From the NCBI GenBank assembly GCA_016710785.1, contig JADJUE010000004.1, positions 292,710-356,709 on the forward strand: 64,000 nt of DNA. The letters are read 5' to 3'. A model generated the notes under the pieces. That model was not told the origin of the DNA. It saw only the letters and a list, made by a program, of their open reading frames with translations, and made no database searches. The position numbers and the translations under genes are program-made. Source of the DNA: Candidatus Epilinea brevis (GTDB lineage: Bacteria > Chloroflexota > Anaerolineae > Epilineales > Epilineaceae). Positions 35,736 through 45,447 of the stretch are shown one piece after another (the stretch's first letter is position 1; the number at the start of each line of letters is the position of its first letter).

Positions 35736-36383
35736 TTACCTGGTCTTGGCTACACGCCCGCCCTGATCATCAGACTGTTCACAAGGCCGCGCCCCCCCCG
35801 CCTGCGCCGCCCTCTGCGTCCATGTCTTATATAGTACGAGCTGAAAGCTCATCAGCACGATTGCCGCAACCGCTATTGCGAGCTTCGTCCAACCCATGTT
35901 GGCAAAGGTCGTACTGCCAAGCCCGAAGTAGATCGTAGATCCGAACATGATTCCAGTGGTTACCGAAACCTCGACCGCCTGCAGGTGTGAAACACTCCCT
36001 TTCGTGAATGGCTTTGGGATAGTGCACGTTCCCCAAAGAAATGCATCCTTCAGCTCCGGGATGTTCTTGATCGCGAACGTCTTAATGCGATCCATTGCGA
36101 CTACGGAACCATGCCATGCCACTCTTAGGCGGGCAAGCTGTAGCAAGGTGGACACACCCAGGCATGTCAATAGCAGGAACAAGCCAGAAAGCAACCCGCC
36201 TACCCGGGCTGCAAAGCCGCTACCACCTATCATTTGCGAGCCAAGGAGAGCTGCCACCAAAGACCCAACTGCAAGCTGATAGAAGGTGGTCACTCGTGCG
36301 CGGTCCTCATGCGCTTCGGACGCAGTGTGTGCAATGTACTCATACTCTGCAATCACGATATCCGAAAGATAATTCTTGTTCAT
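35736..36383 (-). CDS. Four-helix membrane protein, possible SIR2-STAND partner
   Basis: 215 residues, no function recognised. About four hydrophobic segments: LAVGSLVAALLGSQMIGG, GGLLSGLFLLLTCLGVSTLL, TTGIMFGSTIYFGLGS and LAIAVAAIVLMSFQLVLY, after a charged N-terminus EYEYIAHTASEAHEDRARVT. The layout recalls RipA-like membrane proteins (low confidence). It is transcribed in the same direction as the SIR2-STAND gene, 299 bp downstream of it, within the same IS66-bounded block. Confidence 0.7.
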   Translation of the reverse strand: MNKNYLSDIVIAEYEYIAHTASEAHEDRARVTTFYQLAVGSLVAALLGSQMIGGSGFAARVGGLLSGLFLLLTCLGVSTLLQLARLRVAWHGSVVAMDRIKTFAIKNIPELKDAFLWGTCTIPKPFTKGSVSHLQAVEVSVTTGIMFGSTIYFGLGSTTFANMGWTKLAIAVAAIVLMSFQLVLYKTWTQRAAQAGGARPCEQSDDQGGRVAKTR

Positions 36384-36425
36384 CGGGTTCCTCCGCGAGC
36401 GTTACTGGTAGGGCCGGATCATGGG

Positions 36426-36719
36426 TTAGTTCAGCGTGACCTCGGTGAGTGAGCTTCCCCCAAGCCCTGAACTGGAGTCAAGTGGGAACAAGATGGTGTG
36501 AGTCGTGCAGCCGGTGGCGACAATTCCAGGAGCGAGCAGGATAGCCGCAGCTAGGCCGGAGTCAAGGCTGAGGGGGCGACAAGACGATTGATCGAAGTTG
36601 GCGAACACCAACGAAACTGTGAATTGCGGGCAGCTCTTCAGCCCACTGCGAGAGGCGCCACGCCGCTCGAGACCCAATGGGTCACTCGCTCGCCATGTCC
36701 GTGCTCTTACCTTGGGCAA
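36426..36719 (-). CDS. Possible small ORF between the SIR2 and membrane genes
   Basis: 97 residues, overlapping the 3' end of the SIR2-STAND gene by 38 bp. It has one hydrophobic stretch (LAAAILLAPGIVATGC) and a Gly/Ser-rich tail; no homology. It may be chance. Apart from it the gap 36384-36681 shows nothing I can support. Confidence 0.25.
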   Translation of the reverse strand: MPKVRARTWRASDPLGLERRGASRSGLKSCPQFTVSLVFANFDQSSCRPLSLDSGLAAAILLAPGIVATGCTTHTILFPLDSSSGLGGSSLTEVTLN

Positions 36720-39309
36720 TCACCAACTTTAGCCACTTCTCATGCCACCGGTCGAGACTATGTCGGTACTGACCTGACTGGAACACCGACATCCTCTTCG
36801 CCGCTGTGTACCACTGGTCCCACTCGTGTGCCATCTCCTGCGTGAGTAGTCCGGAAGACGCAGCAACGCGCCCATACTCCAACGAATACCGAAAGAACGT
36901 CACGAATGGATAGGGTGAGCCCAACCGACGCGTCGATGCTTCGTCAGCAGCACGCGCCTCATGGAGGTACTGAACTGCTGTCGAGTAGCGCTCAGCAGCT
37001 TCCACGCCGGCACGATCGTAATGGACTGCCATAGCCAATGTCACGGTTCCAAGTGTGTTAAGACTGAATAGGTCACGCTTCCTTTTGACGGCCTGATATG
37101 CGTACGAGTACGCCTTGGCATAGGCCCTGTTAGCTAAGCTAGCCAACGCCCGCTGCTCCCAGAATCTCCCACTCCAACCGTACCGATCACTCAGATCCTC
37201 ATACCACTGCTCCACAACCAATGCACCAAGAATATCCCTCACGTAGTCAGCGTCCAACATGGTGCGGGCAATACGGGCGGGAACTGTTTTCAAGGATACG
37301 GACGCCTGATTAACGTATGGAGCGAGTTGCGTCATGATCGCAAGCATCGTCGAGTACAAAACGCTGCGATCCACCACTACCTTTATGAGCGTCTCCGCCA
37401 CGCGCCGATGCCTAGTTGTGAGCCTGCCCTCACTGATGGAAAACAACCCGCGTGGCTCTCCAACTCTCTCCACCTCCTGAATAACGAGTTTACCTGAGAA
37501 GCCCGTAACAAGCTCAACTAGGGAAAGCTCCGTCTTGTTTCCAGTACTTGCGATGATTGACACCACTAGATACACGTCACGAAGCAGTTGACTCCCAGTA
37601 TCATTTTCGTACTCAGAAATGAGTCTATCGGCGAATGATCGATTCCCCTCCAGTCCGAACAGACCAACGAGGAGATCACCATGGCTATCGTGACAGAAGT
37701 ACCGTATCTGGCCCTCGCGAGACATGGGCGTTATCACACCCAACCGACCCACGCTATTGAGCTTGTCAATCAGAAGTGAGGCATCCACTCGATGCAGTCG
37801 CTCTAGCTCAACCACCTGAAGATTGTCCGTACGTACACCGTCGAAGATCACGCCTTGACGGCTTCTTCGTTCGGCCATGCAGACAATTGCCTGGAGTCTC
37901 TCCGAAATAACAGAGTCTACCAGAGCACCGATCTCCATAGCACTATCGCCGGCATTATCGAACAGCAGTGCGCGTCTTGTGTGCAGCGACTGCCTCAGCC
38001 AAGCGACTACAGCGTCCACGTTGAGCCGCTGTTCATTTCGAAAACTGAAGACCTCGTAACCTAACGAAACCAACTCCCGTCCAAGCCGAAGGAGTGCAAC
38101 TGACTTGCCGGAACCCGGCCGACCAGTAACCAGCCACGCACACGTCGGCACATCGGAGTCAGGCACGCTCTCAGCGATGCTTCTGACCAACCTCAAGGTA
38201 GCCTGGAAGACAACATCTCGTTCTTTTACTACGTCAATCCACTCAGGCTCAACTCCATCATAGAAGTCTCTGCTCCGGCGTTCGATTGAGGGTTTCTGAG
38301 GGTCAAGCGGCCGGAACTGCTCAAGGACTCTCAGTTCGTGTTGACGCGACCCCAATGCGTACCTGCCAAGGGACTGGGTCTGCTCGAACTCATCAACATC
38401 CTGTCGAAGTCGCTCTATGAAACTCCGGGCATCAGCATCAACAACCACTACACCATTCCGGTCAAGACGCTGCCTTGTTACTGCGTCCGGGCGAGCGAGC
38501 ACCGCCACGGACGGAAGTCCAAGGAGCTCTAGTGAAGAACTACCACAACTAAGAGCGCTGTTTAGGTCGTACTCGTCGACGAGCCTTGCGCCAAGGATCA
38601 GGAATGGTTGACCAATGAACTCATCATGGAATATCCGATGCCAAACATGACGACTATCAGCTGCCTTCAAGTACTCGCGGATGGAGAACACAATGCTGGC
38701 ATGTTCGCCGCCAGTCTTGAGATTCGGGAGTCGCGGTGCGTAGCCATGTAGATGGATGACCTGTACCGACTCCCTACCGTGCCGATCCCCCAAACGAATG
38801 TCAGCATAACGATCGTTCCAGACAAGTGTAGTCAGGTCTTGCGAGCAGACCTCTCGATCACCATCAAATGCCTGCTGAATCACATCATCGATGTTAAGCG
38901 TCCAGATCCGCTGCCAGCGGAGGGTCAGGAGTTCACCCTGCCATGACGGTCTACAGTTGGTGAAGCGATCTGCCAAGTACTGGACCGGTGAACGTCCCGT
39001 TGAGTCTGTCTGATCACTTATCACCTCCCACACTGCGTGCAGTAGGTGCTCATTTGAATCAGCTTCATCGCCGAAGCCGAACCGGCGTAGCAACTCGCCA
39101 GCCAACTGCGGTCCTGTCGGCAGGAACTCGTTGTCCCCTCCACGAGCGCCGAGACTCGCACCCGCACCGAGTAGTAGGTGATACTTCCGAGCTGCTACGG
39201 CCCGAACGAGACGTTTCCAGTCCCCATCTGGCATGAACGGCTGGTGACTCACAGTTCCGGTGGACATGTATCTCTCAGCCCCATAATAGTCAGACTCGTT
39301 TGCATGCAC
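36682..39309 (-). CDS. SIR2-STAND NTPase, defence-type
   Basis: 875 residues. N-terminal SIR2-like domain: LLLGAGASLGA (46-56), LNIDDVI (138-144), IHLHGY with two His (185-190), and FLILGARLVDEYDL (236-249). A STAND-type ATPase follows, Walker A GRPGSGKS (396-403) and Walker B ALLFDNAGD (447-455). The C-terminal 300 residues are helical, TPR-like (ALASLANRAYAKAYSYAYQA). SIR2-STAND proteins (Avs5-like) deplete NAD+ on sensing phage proteins (family knowledge); that this one does so is inference. The low G+C, flanking inverted IS66 ends and codon usage mark it as acquired. The start may also be Met 15 (39267). Confidence 0.82.
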   Translation of the reverse strand: MHANESDYYGAERYMSTGTVSHQPFMPDGDWKRLVRAVAARKYHLLLGAGASLGARGGDNEFLPTGPQLAGELLRRFGFGDEADSNEHLLHAVWEVISDQTDSTGRSPVQYLADRFTNCRPSWQGELLTLRWQRIWTLNIDDVIQQAFDGDREVCSQDLTTLVWNDRYADIRLGDRHGRESVQVIHLHGYAPRLPNLKTGGEHASIVFSIREYLKAADSRHVWHRIFHDEFIGQPFLILGARLVDEYDLNSALSCGSSSLELLGLPSVAVLARPDAVTRQRLDRNGVVVVDADARSFIERLRQDVDEFEQTQSLGRYALGSRQHELRVLEQFRPLDPQKPSIERRSRDFYDGVEPEWIDVVKERDVVFQATLRLVRSIAESVPDSDVPTCAWLVTGRPGSGKSVALLRLGRELVSLGYEVFSFRNEQRLNVDAVVAWLRQSLHTRRALLFDNAGDSAMEIGALVDSVISERLQAIVCMAERRSRQGVIFDGVRTDNLQVVELERLHRVDASLLIDKLNSVGRLGVITPMSREGQIRYFCHDSHGDLLVGLFGLEGNRSFADRLISEYENDTGSQLLRDVYLVVSIIASTGNKTELSLVELVTGFSGKLVIQEVERVGEPRGLFSISEGRLTTRHRRVAETLIKVVVDRSVLYSTMLAIMTQLAPYVNQASVSLKTVPARIARTMLDADYVRDILGALVVEQWYEDLSDRYGWSGRFWEQRALASLANRAYAKAYSYAYQAVKRKRDLFSLNTLGTVTLAMAVHYDRAGVEAAERYSTAVQYLHEARAADEASTRRLGSPYPFVTFFRYSLEYGRVAASSGLLTQEMAHEWDQWYTAAKRMSVFQSGQYRHSLDRWHEKWLKLVIAQGKSTDMASE

Positions 39310-39542
39310 CCCTTGGCCATGCTACGCACTCTTGTAGACAATCGCAAGGGTCGTCGCCAGCACATCGGCAGTGCCACGCCATGCGGGACGGCGATGAAAC
39401 ACATACTACCCAACTCACAACCGTGCCCAGCATTTCGCCGCCTCACCCCCGCAGGCGCAGCCACACTAGCAACGGAACTGTACGTTGGAAGCGCACACTC
39501 GCCAGCATACACCCCACCCGCCCCTGCGTCAACTGTCACCAA

Positions 39543-41063
39543 GTAACCGTTCAGGCCGGGTCGGCCTGAAGCGGTAGGAGCGAAGGGGCTGGGAGGCCCG
39601 CGACGTGGTTGACATGGGCTGTCATGAGGAAGTCGAGGGCATTGCGCTGCTGGGCAGACAGGGTGGCCACGGTGGTGAGGATGCGCTCGACGAAGCGGCT
39701 GCCGGCGGGGCTGTCGGAGCCGAAGCTGCCGCTTCGCCAGAGGACGGGGCGGAGGAGGCGACGTTCGGACAGGTTGTTGGTGGGGGCCAGATCGGGCTCG
39801 TCCAGGAAGAGCCACATGGCAGTCTCCCAGCCCAAGAGTTCGCGGCAGGCGCGGCGGGTCTTGGCCGATGCGAAGCGGGCGGTGCTCCCCAGCAGCAACA
39901 TCCGCTGGATCTGTTCGCGCTCAGGCTGAATCCGAGCCAGCATCACGGCGCGGTCGATGTGCCCGTCAGCCCAGGCAGCCCACGTAGCCAGGACTCGCCC
40001 ACCGGCCAGAACCATCCAACCATCCGCCGTCCGTGCCATTCGCTGCCGTAGCGCTCCGCTGGCCGGAAGTCCCTCAGCAGATGCGACCAGCACAGACCTC
40101 GCCGATCGACCCAGTGGTAGGCCCCGTAGCGATCGGTGCACAGGACGCCAGCGAAGTCCTCGCCCAAGAGGACCTGCGCCGCCTTGGCATTACGCCGGCG
40201 GTGAATCATGAACACCGCCACCAACGCAGTCGTCGCCACCCACAGCCAGACTCGGCTCTTGGACTCTCGCCAGCTCGTCTCGTCCGCGTGTACCACCGGG
40301 GCGGCCTTGACGTGTTCGTGAGCTTCGGCCACCGGCGCTGCCAAGGCTTCGGCCATCCGCCGTTCCATTGCGCTGATCGTCCCAGGGCTCAGCTCCAGGC
40401 CGAAAGCCTGGCTCAGCAGCAGCGCCGCCATCCGCTTGCTGAGCAGCCACTGGCCCGTCAAGAGCACCACCATGCCGTGCGTCCGTGGTCCGAAGCGGCT
40501 CCGGCTGACCCCGGCAGGCAACTCCCCAGCCGTCACCTGGCCACAGCGGGAGCAGGTCAGGCGATGGATCTGGTACTCGGTCACCAGCACCTGGCTCAGG
40601 GATGTCGACCTGCTGGTGTCGCTCCGGCGTCGGATCCATCCCCTCCAGAGTCTCGCCGCAGCAGCCGCAGGTACCCGGCATGCAGGGCACCAGGGTATCG
40701 ACCTCCTCGATGGAGACCAAAGCCCGGCCATGCCCCTGATGGCCCACCTGCCCGCCCCGCGCCAACTTCGACCGCTGGCGCTTCGTGGGCAGCTTCCGGC
40801 TCGGCCCGTCGCTCGACGGCGGCTTGGACGAGTTGCGCGAGTTCTTCCCGAGGCGCTCTTCCAGATCCTGGATCCGCTCTTGCAGGCTGACCACCAACGC
40901 CCTCAGCTCCGCGTTCTCCTGCCGCAGCGCGGCGTTCTCAGCACGCAGCGCCGCGTTCTCAGCCCGAAGCTCCGCGATCTCCTTGGCCATGCTCATGCCA
41001 GGTACGGTACCCTTGTCGGGGCGCTCAGGCAAGCGCCGGTCTCCAGCCCACCTGAACGCTTAC
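39543..41063 (-). mobile_element. IS66-family element, copy 2, decayed
   Basis: Full-length by its ends: right terminal repeat from 39543, left terminal repeat ending 41063. The transposase is broken by at least two frameshifts (see the pseudogene entry). Flanking 8-mers do not match, so no target duplication survives. The right flank (41064-41097) is the 3' tip of IS30. Confidence 0.85.
39551..41032 (-). pseudogene. IS66 transposase, copy 2, two frameshifts
   Basis: The coiled-coil N-terminus is intact (AELRAENAALRAENAALRQE, then GKNSRNSSKPPSSDGPS). A 2-bp loss at VDIPEP shifts the frame, and an 8-bp tandem duplication (at 40006-40031 on the complement) shifts it again after GRRMV. Copy 3 shares that duplication, copy 1 does not, so copies 2 and 3 come from one damaged parent. 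Confidence 0.8.
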
Positions 41064-41195
41064 GTCTCGCTTGTTGCGTTGATCGCTTGAGACCGCCTGG
41101 GCAACTTCACCTTGCCAACCCATCCTGGTGCTCCTTTCGCGACGCTCGATGCTGCCTGAACGCCGCCGGTGTTGCAAGGACCACTTGAGACCGCC
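41064..41195. mobile_element. Two IS30 tips in opposite orientation
   Basis: 41064-41097 equals the 3' end of the IS30 at 45987-48764 (same strand); 41107-41195 equals its 5' end in reverse orientation, including the transposase start codon region and the terminal repeat ending CTTGAGACCGCC at 41195. Beyond 41195 the next bases again resemble the outer flank of the other IS30 left end (AACTTC). Marks the left border of the three-gene block. Confidence 0.7.
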
Positions 41196-41235
41196 GGGTC
41201 AACTTCAATGACAGACCTAGAGTGGGGCCAACTCC

Positions 41236-42750
41236 TTATTCAAGAGAACTGAGAAGCTCCCCTGCCACAGCCTTGCACACCGCAGTTACATTTGGCAGGA
41301 GATCAATACGAATGAGCTCTGTCTTGGCATCTCTCCGATATTGTCGCCGCTCGGCCTCACTACCTGCAAACTGTGACGCCACATAATACGTGAAGCCAAT
41401 CGTATGTAACCACTCCGGGCGAACCACGTGGTAGTTCTCCATAAAGGCGCTTAGCTGTTTAGCTACTTCCACCGCCTCACTTACAGGCTCATGGTCTCGT
41501 GTCTCCATGGCGAGTTGGCTCAAGTAGTAGGCGAGGTTGTTCTTAGCCGACCCTTCAATCTCGTAATCAGAACCAGCTAGCTTGAGGGTCTCGCGTTCTA
41601 GATCAATTGCCTCCCCAAGGCGAAACTCGGCTCCGAGTTTCTTCTCGTGCGAGGTGCCAATGCAAAAGGCAAGTAGATGGCAAGGAAGCGGGCTAGTTGA
41701 GTACTTCGATCTCGCATCACGCAGGGTCTTTGCTGCTTTTCGTCGCCCTTCTATAGACTCCGTCATAGTCTGCGCGTACCCCAAGACACAACGGAATTGG
41801 CAGTCCTCTTGCGAGGGCTCGGCGGCAATCTGTCTTTGCGCGATAGCAATTGCGGGGCCGTACAATCTGTAGGTCAGCAATACGACACACCATAGTAGTC
41901 GTTGTTCAGAGCGCGACCCTACCCTGCGTGCCACAACTAGCATGCTTGAGATCTGTTCTCTTGCCTCGCTGTCATTCACTTTGCTCCTTTGCTGTGTCCA
42001 GGTATCGTATAGCTCGCGACGCTTCTTCTCCAGCGCGTCACTGTGAAATCTCACGAAGAGCGGCAACCACGACAGCACACTGGAATCCTCTTGAACTGGC
42101 AACTGGGCCAGCGGCGCAGTCTCCGCCTGGATTCCCTGCAAAAGCGACGCCATTTCCTTCTCAAGTCGGTGAATCGCAGACGAGATCTCGCCACCGATAT
42201 CACCAGACGTCTGTAATTGCTCAATGGACCGCCACACCGAGCCCACCCCTTCCCGTAGCCTCTCATCCCAGCCTTTTGGAAGGACGGGTTGAAGATGAAG
42301 GTACATTTGCAGATTCGACAACTCGTGACGATCTCTTTCCAATTCTTCGATTACCGAGAAGACACCAGTATCTCGCATTGTCTTCATGTCCAATGTCGAC
42401 CCGACGCTCCTAGCAATACCTTCCGAAACCCTCTCAAACTCCTCAATTAGGCTGACCCTTCGGCGCACCTCCTCCAAGACACTTACATCATTTCGCTGAA
42501 TATACATCAGAACCAAAAAGTAATCTGGTGTGCGCAATATCGTGGGTACAGTGTTGAATGGAACTGCAAGCAATGAGCGTCCTTGGCCGCGGGTCTTACC
42601 AACCTCAGAGTCCAAGCCATCAGGTTGCCCCAATGATCTGTGTCCAGGCTGCTCATCCAACCTAAACGCGACGCCCATCGCAGCCGCCCCAGACACTAAG
42701 ACTGTAATACGCTTATCGCGTTCCGCATACCGATTCATTTGGGTAACCAT
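41236..42750 (-). CDS. C-terminal part of a PIN-like/TPR protein (split gene)
   Basis: 504 residues from the ATG at 42750; the open, clearly coding frame runs on upstream to 42888 with no start codon (it reads TPLIGDHEFLEHVTYWDD and ARHHSPRAIRRDAFAIAM). It most likely continues the gene at 42876-43460 across one frameshift. RRDAFAIAMVTQMNRYAERD and ITVLVSGAAAM resemble the last acidic site and final strand of a PIN domain (remote, inferred). The remainder is helical, with TPR-like repeats near 330-490 (LLWCVVLLTYRLYGPAIAIA, NNLAYYLSQLAMETRDHEPV). Last gene of the cassette. Confidence 0.6.
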   Translation of the reverse strand: MVTQMNRYAERDKRITVLVSGAAAMGVAFRLDEQPGHRSLGQPDGLDSEVGKTRGQGRSLLAVPFNTVPTILRTPDYFLVLMYIQRNDVSVLEEVRRRVSLIEEFERVSEGIARSVGSTLDMKTMRDTGVFSVIEELERDRHELSNLQMYLHLQPVLPKGWDERLREGVGSVWRSIEQLQTSGDIGGEISSAIHRLEKEMASLLQGIQAETAPLAQLPVQEDSSVLSWLPLFVRFHSDALEKKRRELYDTWTQQRSKVNDSEAREQISSMLVVARRVGSRSEQRLLWCVVLLTYRLYGPAIAIAQRQIAAEPSQEDCQFRCVLGYAQTMTESIEGRRKAAKTLRDARSKYSTSPLPCHLLAFCIGTSHEKKLGAEFRLGEAIDLERETLKLAGSDYEIEGSAKNNLAYYLSQLAMETRDHEPVSEAVEVAKQLSAFMENYHVVRPEWLHTIGFTYYVASQFAGSEAERRQYRRDAKTELIRIDLLPNVTAVCKAVAGELLSSLE

Positions 42751-42875
42751 AGCGATCGCAAATGCATCCCTTCGAATGGCTCGAGGGCTGTGGTGGCGCG
42801 CTTTAGCACTTCCCTTTACCTCCTTAAGAATGTCATCCCAGTATGTTACATGCTCTAAGAACTCGTGGTCACCGA

Positions 42876-43460
42876 TTAATGGAGTTCCTCAGCTCCCCGC
42901 GAGTAGCGATGGAGCAAGTTCTCGCCGAATAGCCAGTTTATCTCCCTTAATCCTTGATGGTAATAACCGCCATAGAGCAGCAGGACTCTGTCAAATCGCT
43001 TTGCCAAGAGCACCAGAAGCTCCTCGTCTTCGCTTGCATCTACGAGAATCTCCCTAAGCAACTCAACCGGCTCAGGTCGTCCTTTGATTTCCCTGGTTGT
43101 GTAATTCAAGAGGGTAAGCAAATCAGCAAGCTCTTCTTCATATGGCGGTAGCAGAACAACCCGATGTCGCTTCGCTGCGTCCTTCAGGAGGTAGTATCGC
43201 GCGGCGAAGTTTCTCGTGCTTTGCCCAATAGCCTCGTCTGAGATATTGTCCCCATCTCGACTCTTCGTCAAGAGGTCATGGAATGGAAAGGCGAAGCCAG
43301 CCAAGTCATAGAAGTCGATGGCGAAGTCAATTCTCAGCCCTTCATGTTCGAGCTGTAATTCCTGATCGGCTTCAATGAGCTTCAACTGCCCATGGTACCA
43401 CTCGACCCAAAGCTGAAGAGCTCGGTACCCGTCTGCTGAGTCCTCGGATCGTGAATTCAT
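42876..43460 (-). CDS. N-terminal part of a PIN-like/TPR protein (split gene)
   Basis: 194 residues. The N-terminal strand IDFAIDFYDLAGFAFPFHDL carries Asp residues where a PIN domain has its first acidic site; YGGYYHQGLREINWLF precedes the stop. The chain ends in RYSRGAEELH and reads on sensibly in the -1 frame, so 41236-43460 is probably one gene of about 740 residues, split by a single-base indel or a real -1 shift near 42877-42890. No classic slippery heptamer is seen. ATG 43460 overlaps the previous stop (ATGA). Confidence 0.6.
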   Translation of the reverse strand: MNSRSEDSADGYRALQLWVEWYHGQLKLIEADQELQLEHEGLRIDFAIDFYDLAGFAFPFHDLLTKSRDGDNISDEAIGQSTRNFAARYYLLKDAAKRHRVVLLPPYEEELADLLTLLNYTTREIKGRPEPVELLREILVDASEDEELLVLLAKRFDRVLLLYGGYYHQGLREINWLFGENLLHRYSRGAEELH

Positions 43461-44494
43461 GCGTAGTCTCCAGATCCTTCCAGCCACTCTTGTAGCTCGA
43501 TTTGTGCCAAGCTTGGCGCTACTTCACTGCCGAATGGCACGCTGCACAGTTCATGCATGCGCATGAATTCAATCACCGCTTGATTCATCAACCGTACGCG
43601 GGCCTTCTCATTCCGCCCGTCATTTGCAATGTCCCAGTGCACCAGAACAATTGCTCCGAGCGCCATGTCCGGGATCTCGAACTCAAGATCGTCTGATGAA
43701 ACAAAATCTAAGCCGATGCCAATTTCCTCCATTACCTCCTTGTATTGACACCATAGATCCGGGGCTCTGACGCCCTGCCTAGGGGACGGCCAGGCTAGTT
43801 GGTCTAGGAGTGCCTCTAGGCTAGCCACGAATGCATCAAGCCCTAGGGCTTGGTAGTAGTGCTCAAGAACCACCGGAAGGTCAATCTCCTCATTCTCTAT
43901 GGCACAAACTAGTAGTGTTTGGATGTACTTCAAGGCACAATCAACGTCGTGGTCTACGAGTCTCCTAAAGCAAAGTGCCGAATACCGCCTATCAGTAACG
44001 AATCGTCGTGCCAATTTGAATGTTTTCTCATCATCATACAGATTAAACAGCGCCTGTAGGGCACACAGCTGCATGTCCCCTCTCTCGTCCAATAATGCGC
44101 CCCTCCATCGACCCGCGGCTGCCAAGTCGAATAGCTCTGATCGGCCAGTGAATTGTGCGGCTTCATTATGTCCAAGGGCGCTTATCAAGTAGACCAACTC
44201 CTTAAGGAACCTCTGGCTATCTAGAGCGCTTTGCCAATCTCGAAATAGTGACCATGTGGCAGATCTCAGGAGTTCGAGAGCGTGCACAGCGCTTGCACGA
44301 TTGCCTGTTGCGCTTGCCTGATTTAGGATTCCCAGCAAGAAATCACCCGGATAGGTCTCGCGCAATTGAACTGCCTCAGTATTCACTATCAGCGCATTCT
44401 TACAAAGAAGAATACGCAAGATCTCCGATATTTCTTCTTGTGTCATACGACAAAGATCACTAAGGATTCTGTTTGGATCCCAGAGTGAATTCAT
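43457..44494 (-). CDS. Unrecognised helical protein, middle gene of the cassette
   Basis: 345 residues, no family recognised. Almost entirely helical by composition, with repeat-like segments such as ISEILRILLCKNALIVNTEA, ASAVHALELLRSATWSLF and ALDSQRFLKELVYLISAL, so an alpha-solenoid (HEAT/ARM-like) scaffold is likely (inference). No transmembrane segment, no catalytic motif seen. ATG 44494 overlaps the previous gene's stop and its own stop overlaps the next start, both ATGA. Confidence 0.7.
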   Translation of the reverse strand: MNSLWDPNRILSDLCRMTQEEISEILRILLCKNALIVNTEAVQLRETYPGDFLLGILNQASATGNRASAVHALELLRSATWSLFRDWQSALDSQRFLKELVYLISALGHNEAAQFTGRSELFDLAAAGRWRGALLDERGDMQLCALQALFNLYDDEKTFKLARRFVTDRRYSALCFRRLVDHDVDCALKYIQTLLVCAIENEEIDLPVVLEHYYQALGLDAFVASLEALLDQLAWPSPRQGVRAPDLWCQYKEVMEEIGIGLDFVSSDDLEFEIPDMALGAIVLVHWDIANDGRNEKARVRLMNQAVIEFMRMHELCSVPFGSEVAPSLAQIELQEWLEGSGDYA

Positions 44495-45447
44495 GTGTAA
44501 TCTTCGACTGCGCGTTTGGCGCACTCAAACAATACGTCCCATTGATGCTCAGAGAGGCTGATGGGCGTCGCTGATAGATCTGCAATTGGGGTTGGCCTGC
44601 CTACAATGTCATTCCAGGTAATGGTATTCGGGTGAATGGCCTCAGGGAGACCAGAGCCAAGAGTAGATACATCAATCGCATTGCCCCACCGGTCTTGACG
44701 TCTTGCGGGCCAGAAGTGAGGGTTTCCTCGCCCTGAGAAGATGCAAGGGGCTCTCAAGTCGGGCAATCTGTCATGTTCGACCACTATCTCTATTAGAGTA
44801 CCACCATGAACATGGGCCATTCCTAATGCACTGCATATGATTGTAGCCCGCTGCTCGTTCGTAGCACTTGAACCGGCCAATGCAGTGACTGCGGACTGGA
44901 TCTCCTCATACTGAGAGAACCAAATGAGCCTGTTCGAGTCCTTTCCACCTATTGGTATCTTTCGCTTAGCCAGTTCTCTTTTCTCAATCTCTCCGCGCAA
45001 GATCCTTCTGATGATGCGATGTTGCTTAGTCAGCTCTGACTGCCCTGGTCCTATAGTCCTGTACTCACCCCCACCTCCGCTTCTTGTTAGCGTTGTATGC
45101 ATAAAGGTGGTTGTCGTATAGGTCACTGCATGTCCAGTCCAGTCATCCCCGGCGACTCGGTCACGAAGCAATCTGTACCTTGGCTCGTCCTCCGCAAATG
45201 AACGCAGTACGAGAATCGACAATCTTGGTTGGGCTTCTCGTTCCGCGGCGTACTTGTGACTCGACAACTTCTGGAGTGCTTCTATCATCATGTCAAAGCT
45301 CACCTCTCCCAACGACATTTCCATCTGAAACCCCATCCAGACAATAGCGGTCTCGCACTCAGTTGCCAGGTTCTCACGCCAACTCCAGATAGCTGGCAAC
45401 GTGTCGCTTACGTAGTGGTCAAGTCTTGTGATAGGCAGCACTTTCAT
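44491..45447 (-). CDS. Unrecognised protein, first gene of the three-gene cassette
   Basis: 318 residues, no family recognised and no motif I can defend. Visible features: a Gly-rich loop SGGGGEYRTIG near 120-130, a Lys/Arg-rich segment HRIIRRILRGEIEKRELAKR near 145-165, a segment SSATNEQRATIICSALGMAH and a conserved-looking HPNTITWNDIVGRP toward the C-terminus. No membrane segment. The low-G+C codon use differs from the core genes. It leads an operon whose genes all overlap by ATGA, typical of a co-produced complex. The ATG at 45447 is the only reasonable start. Confidence 0.7.
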   Translation of the reverse strand: MKVLPITRLDHYVSDTLPAIWSWRENLATECETAIVWMGFQMEMSLGEVSFDMMIEALQKLSSHKYAAEREAQPRLSILVLRSFAEDEPRYRLLRDRVAGDDWTGHAVTYTTTTFMHTTLTRSGGGGEYRTIGPGQSELTKQHRIIRRILRGEIEKRELAKRKIPIGGKDSNRLIWFSQYEEIQSAVTALAGSSATNEQRATIICSALGMAHVHGGTLIEIVVEHDRLPDLRAPCIFSGRGNPHFWPARRQDRWGNAIDVSTLGSGLPEAIHPNTITWNDIVGRPTPIADLSATPISLSEHQWDVLFECAKRAVEDYT

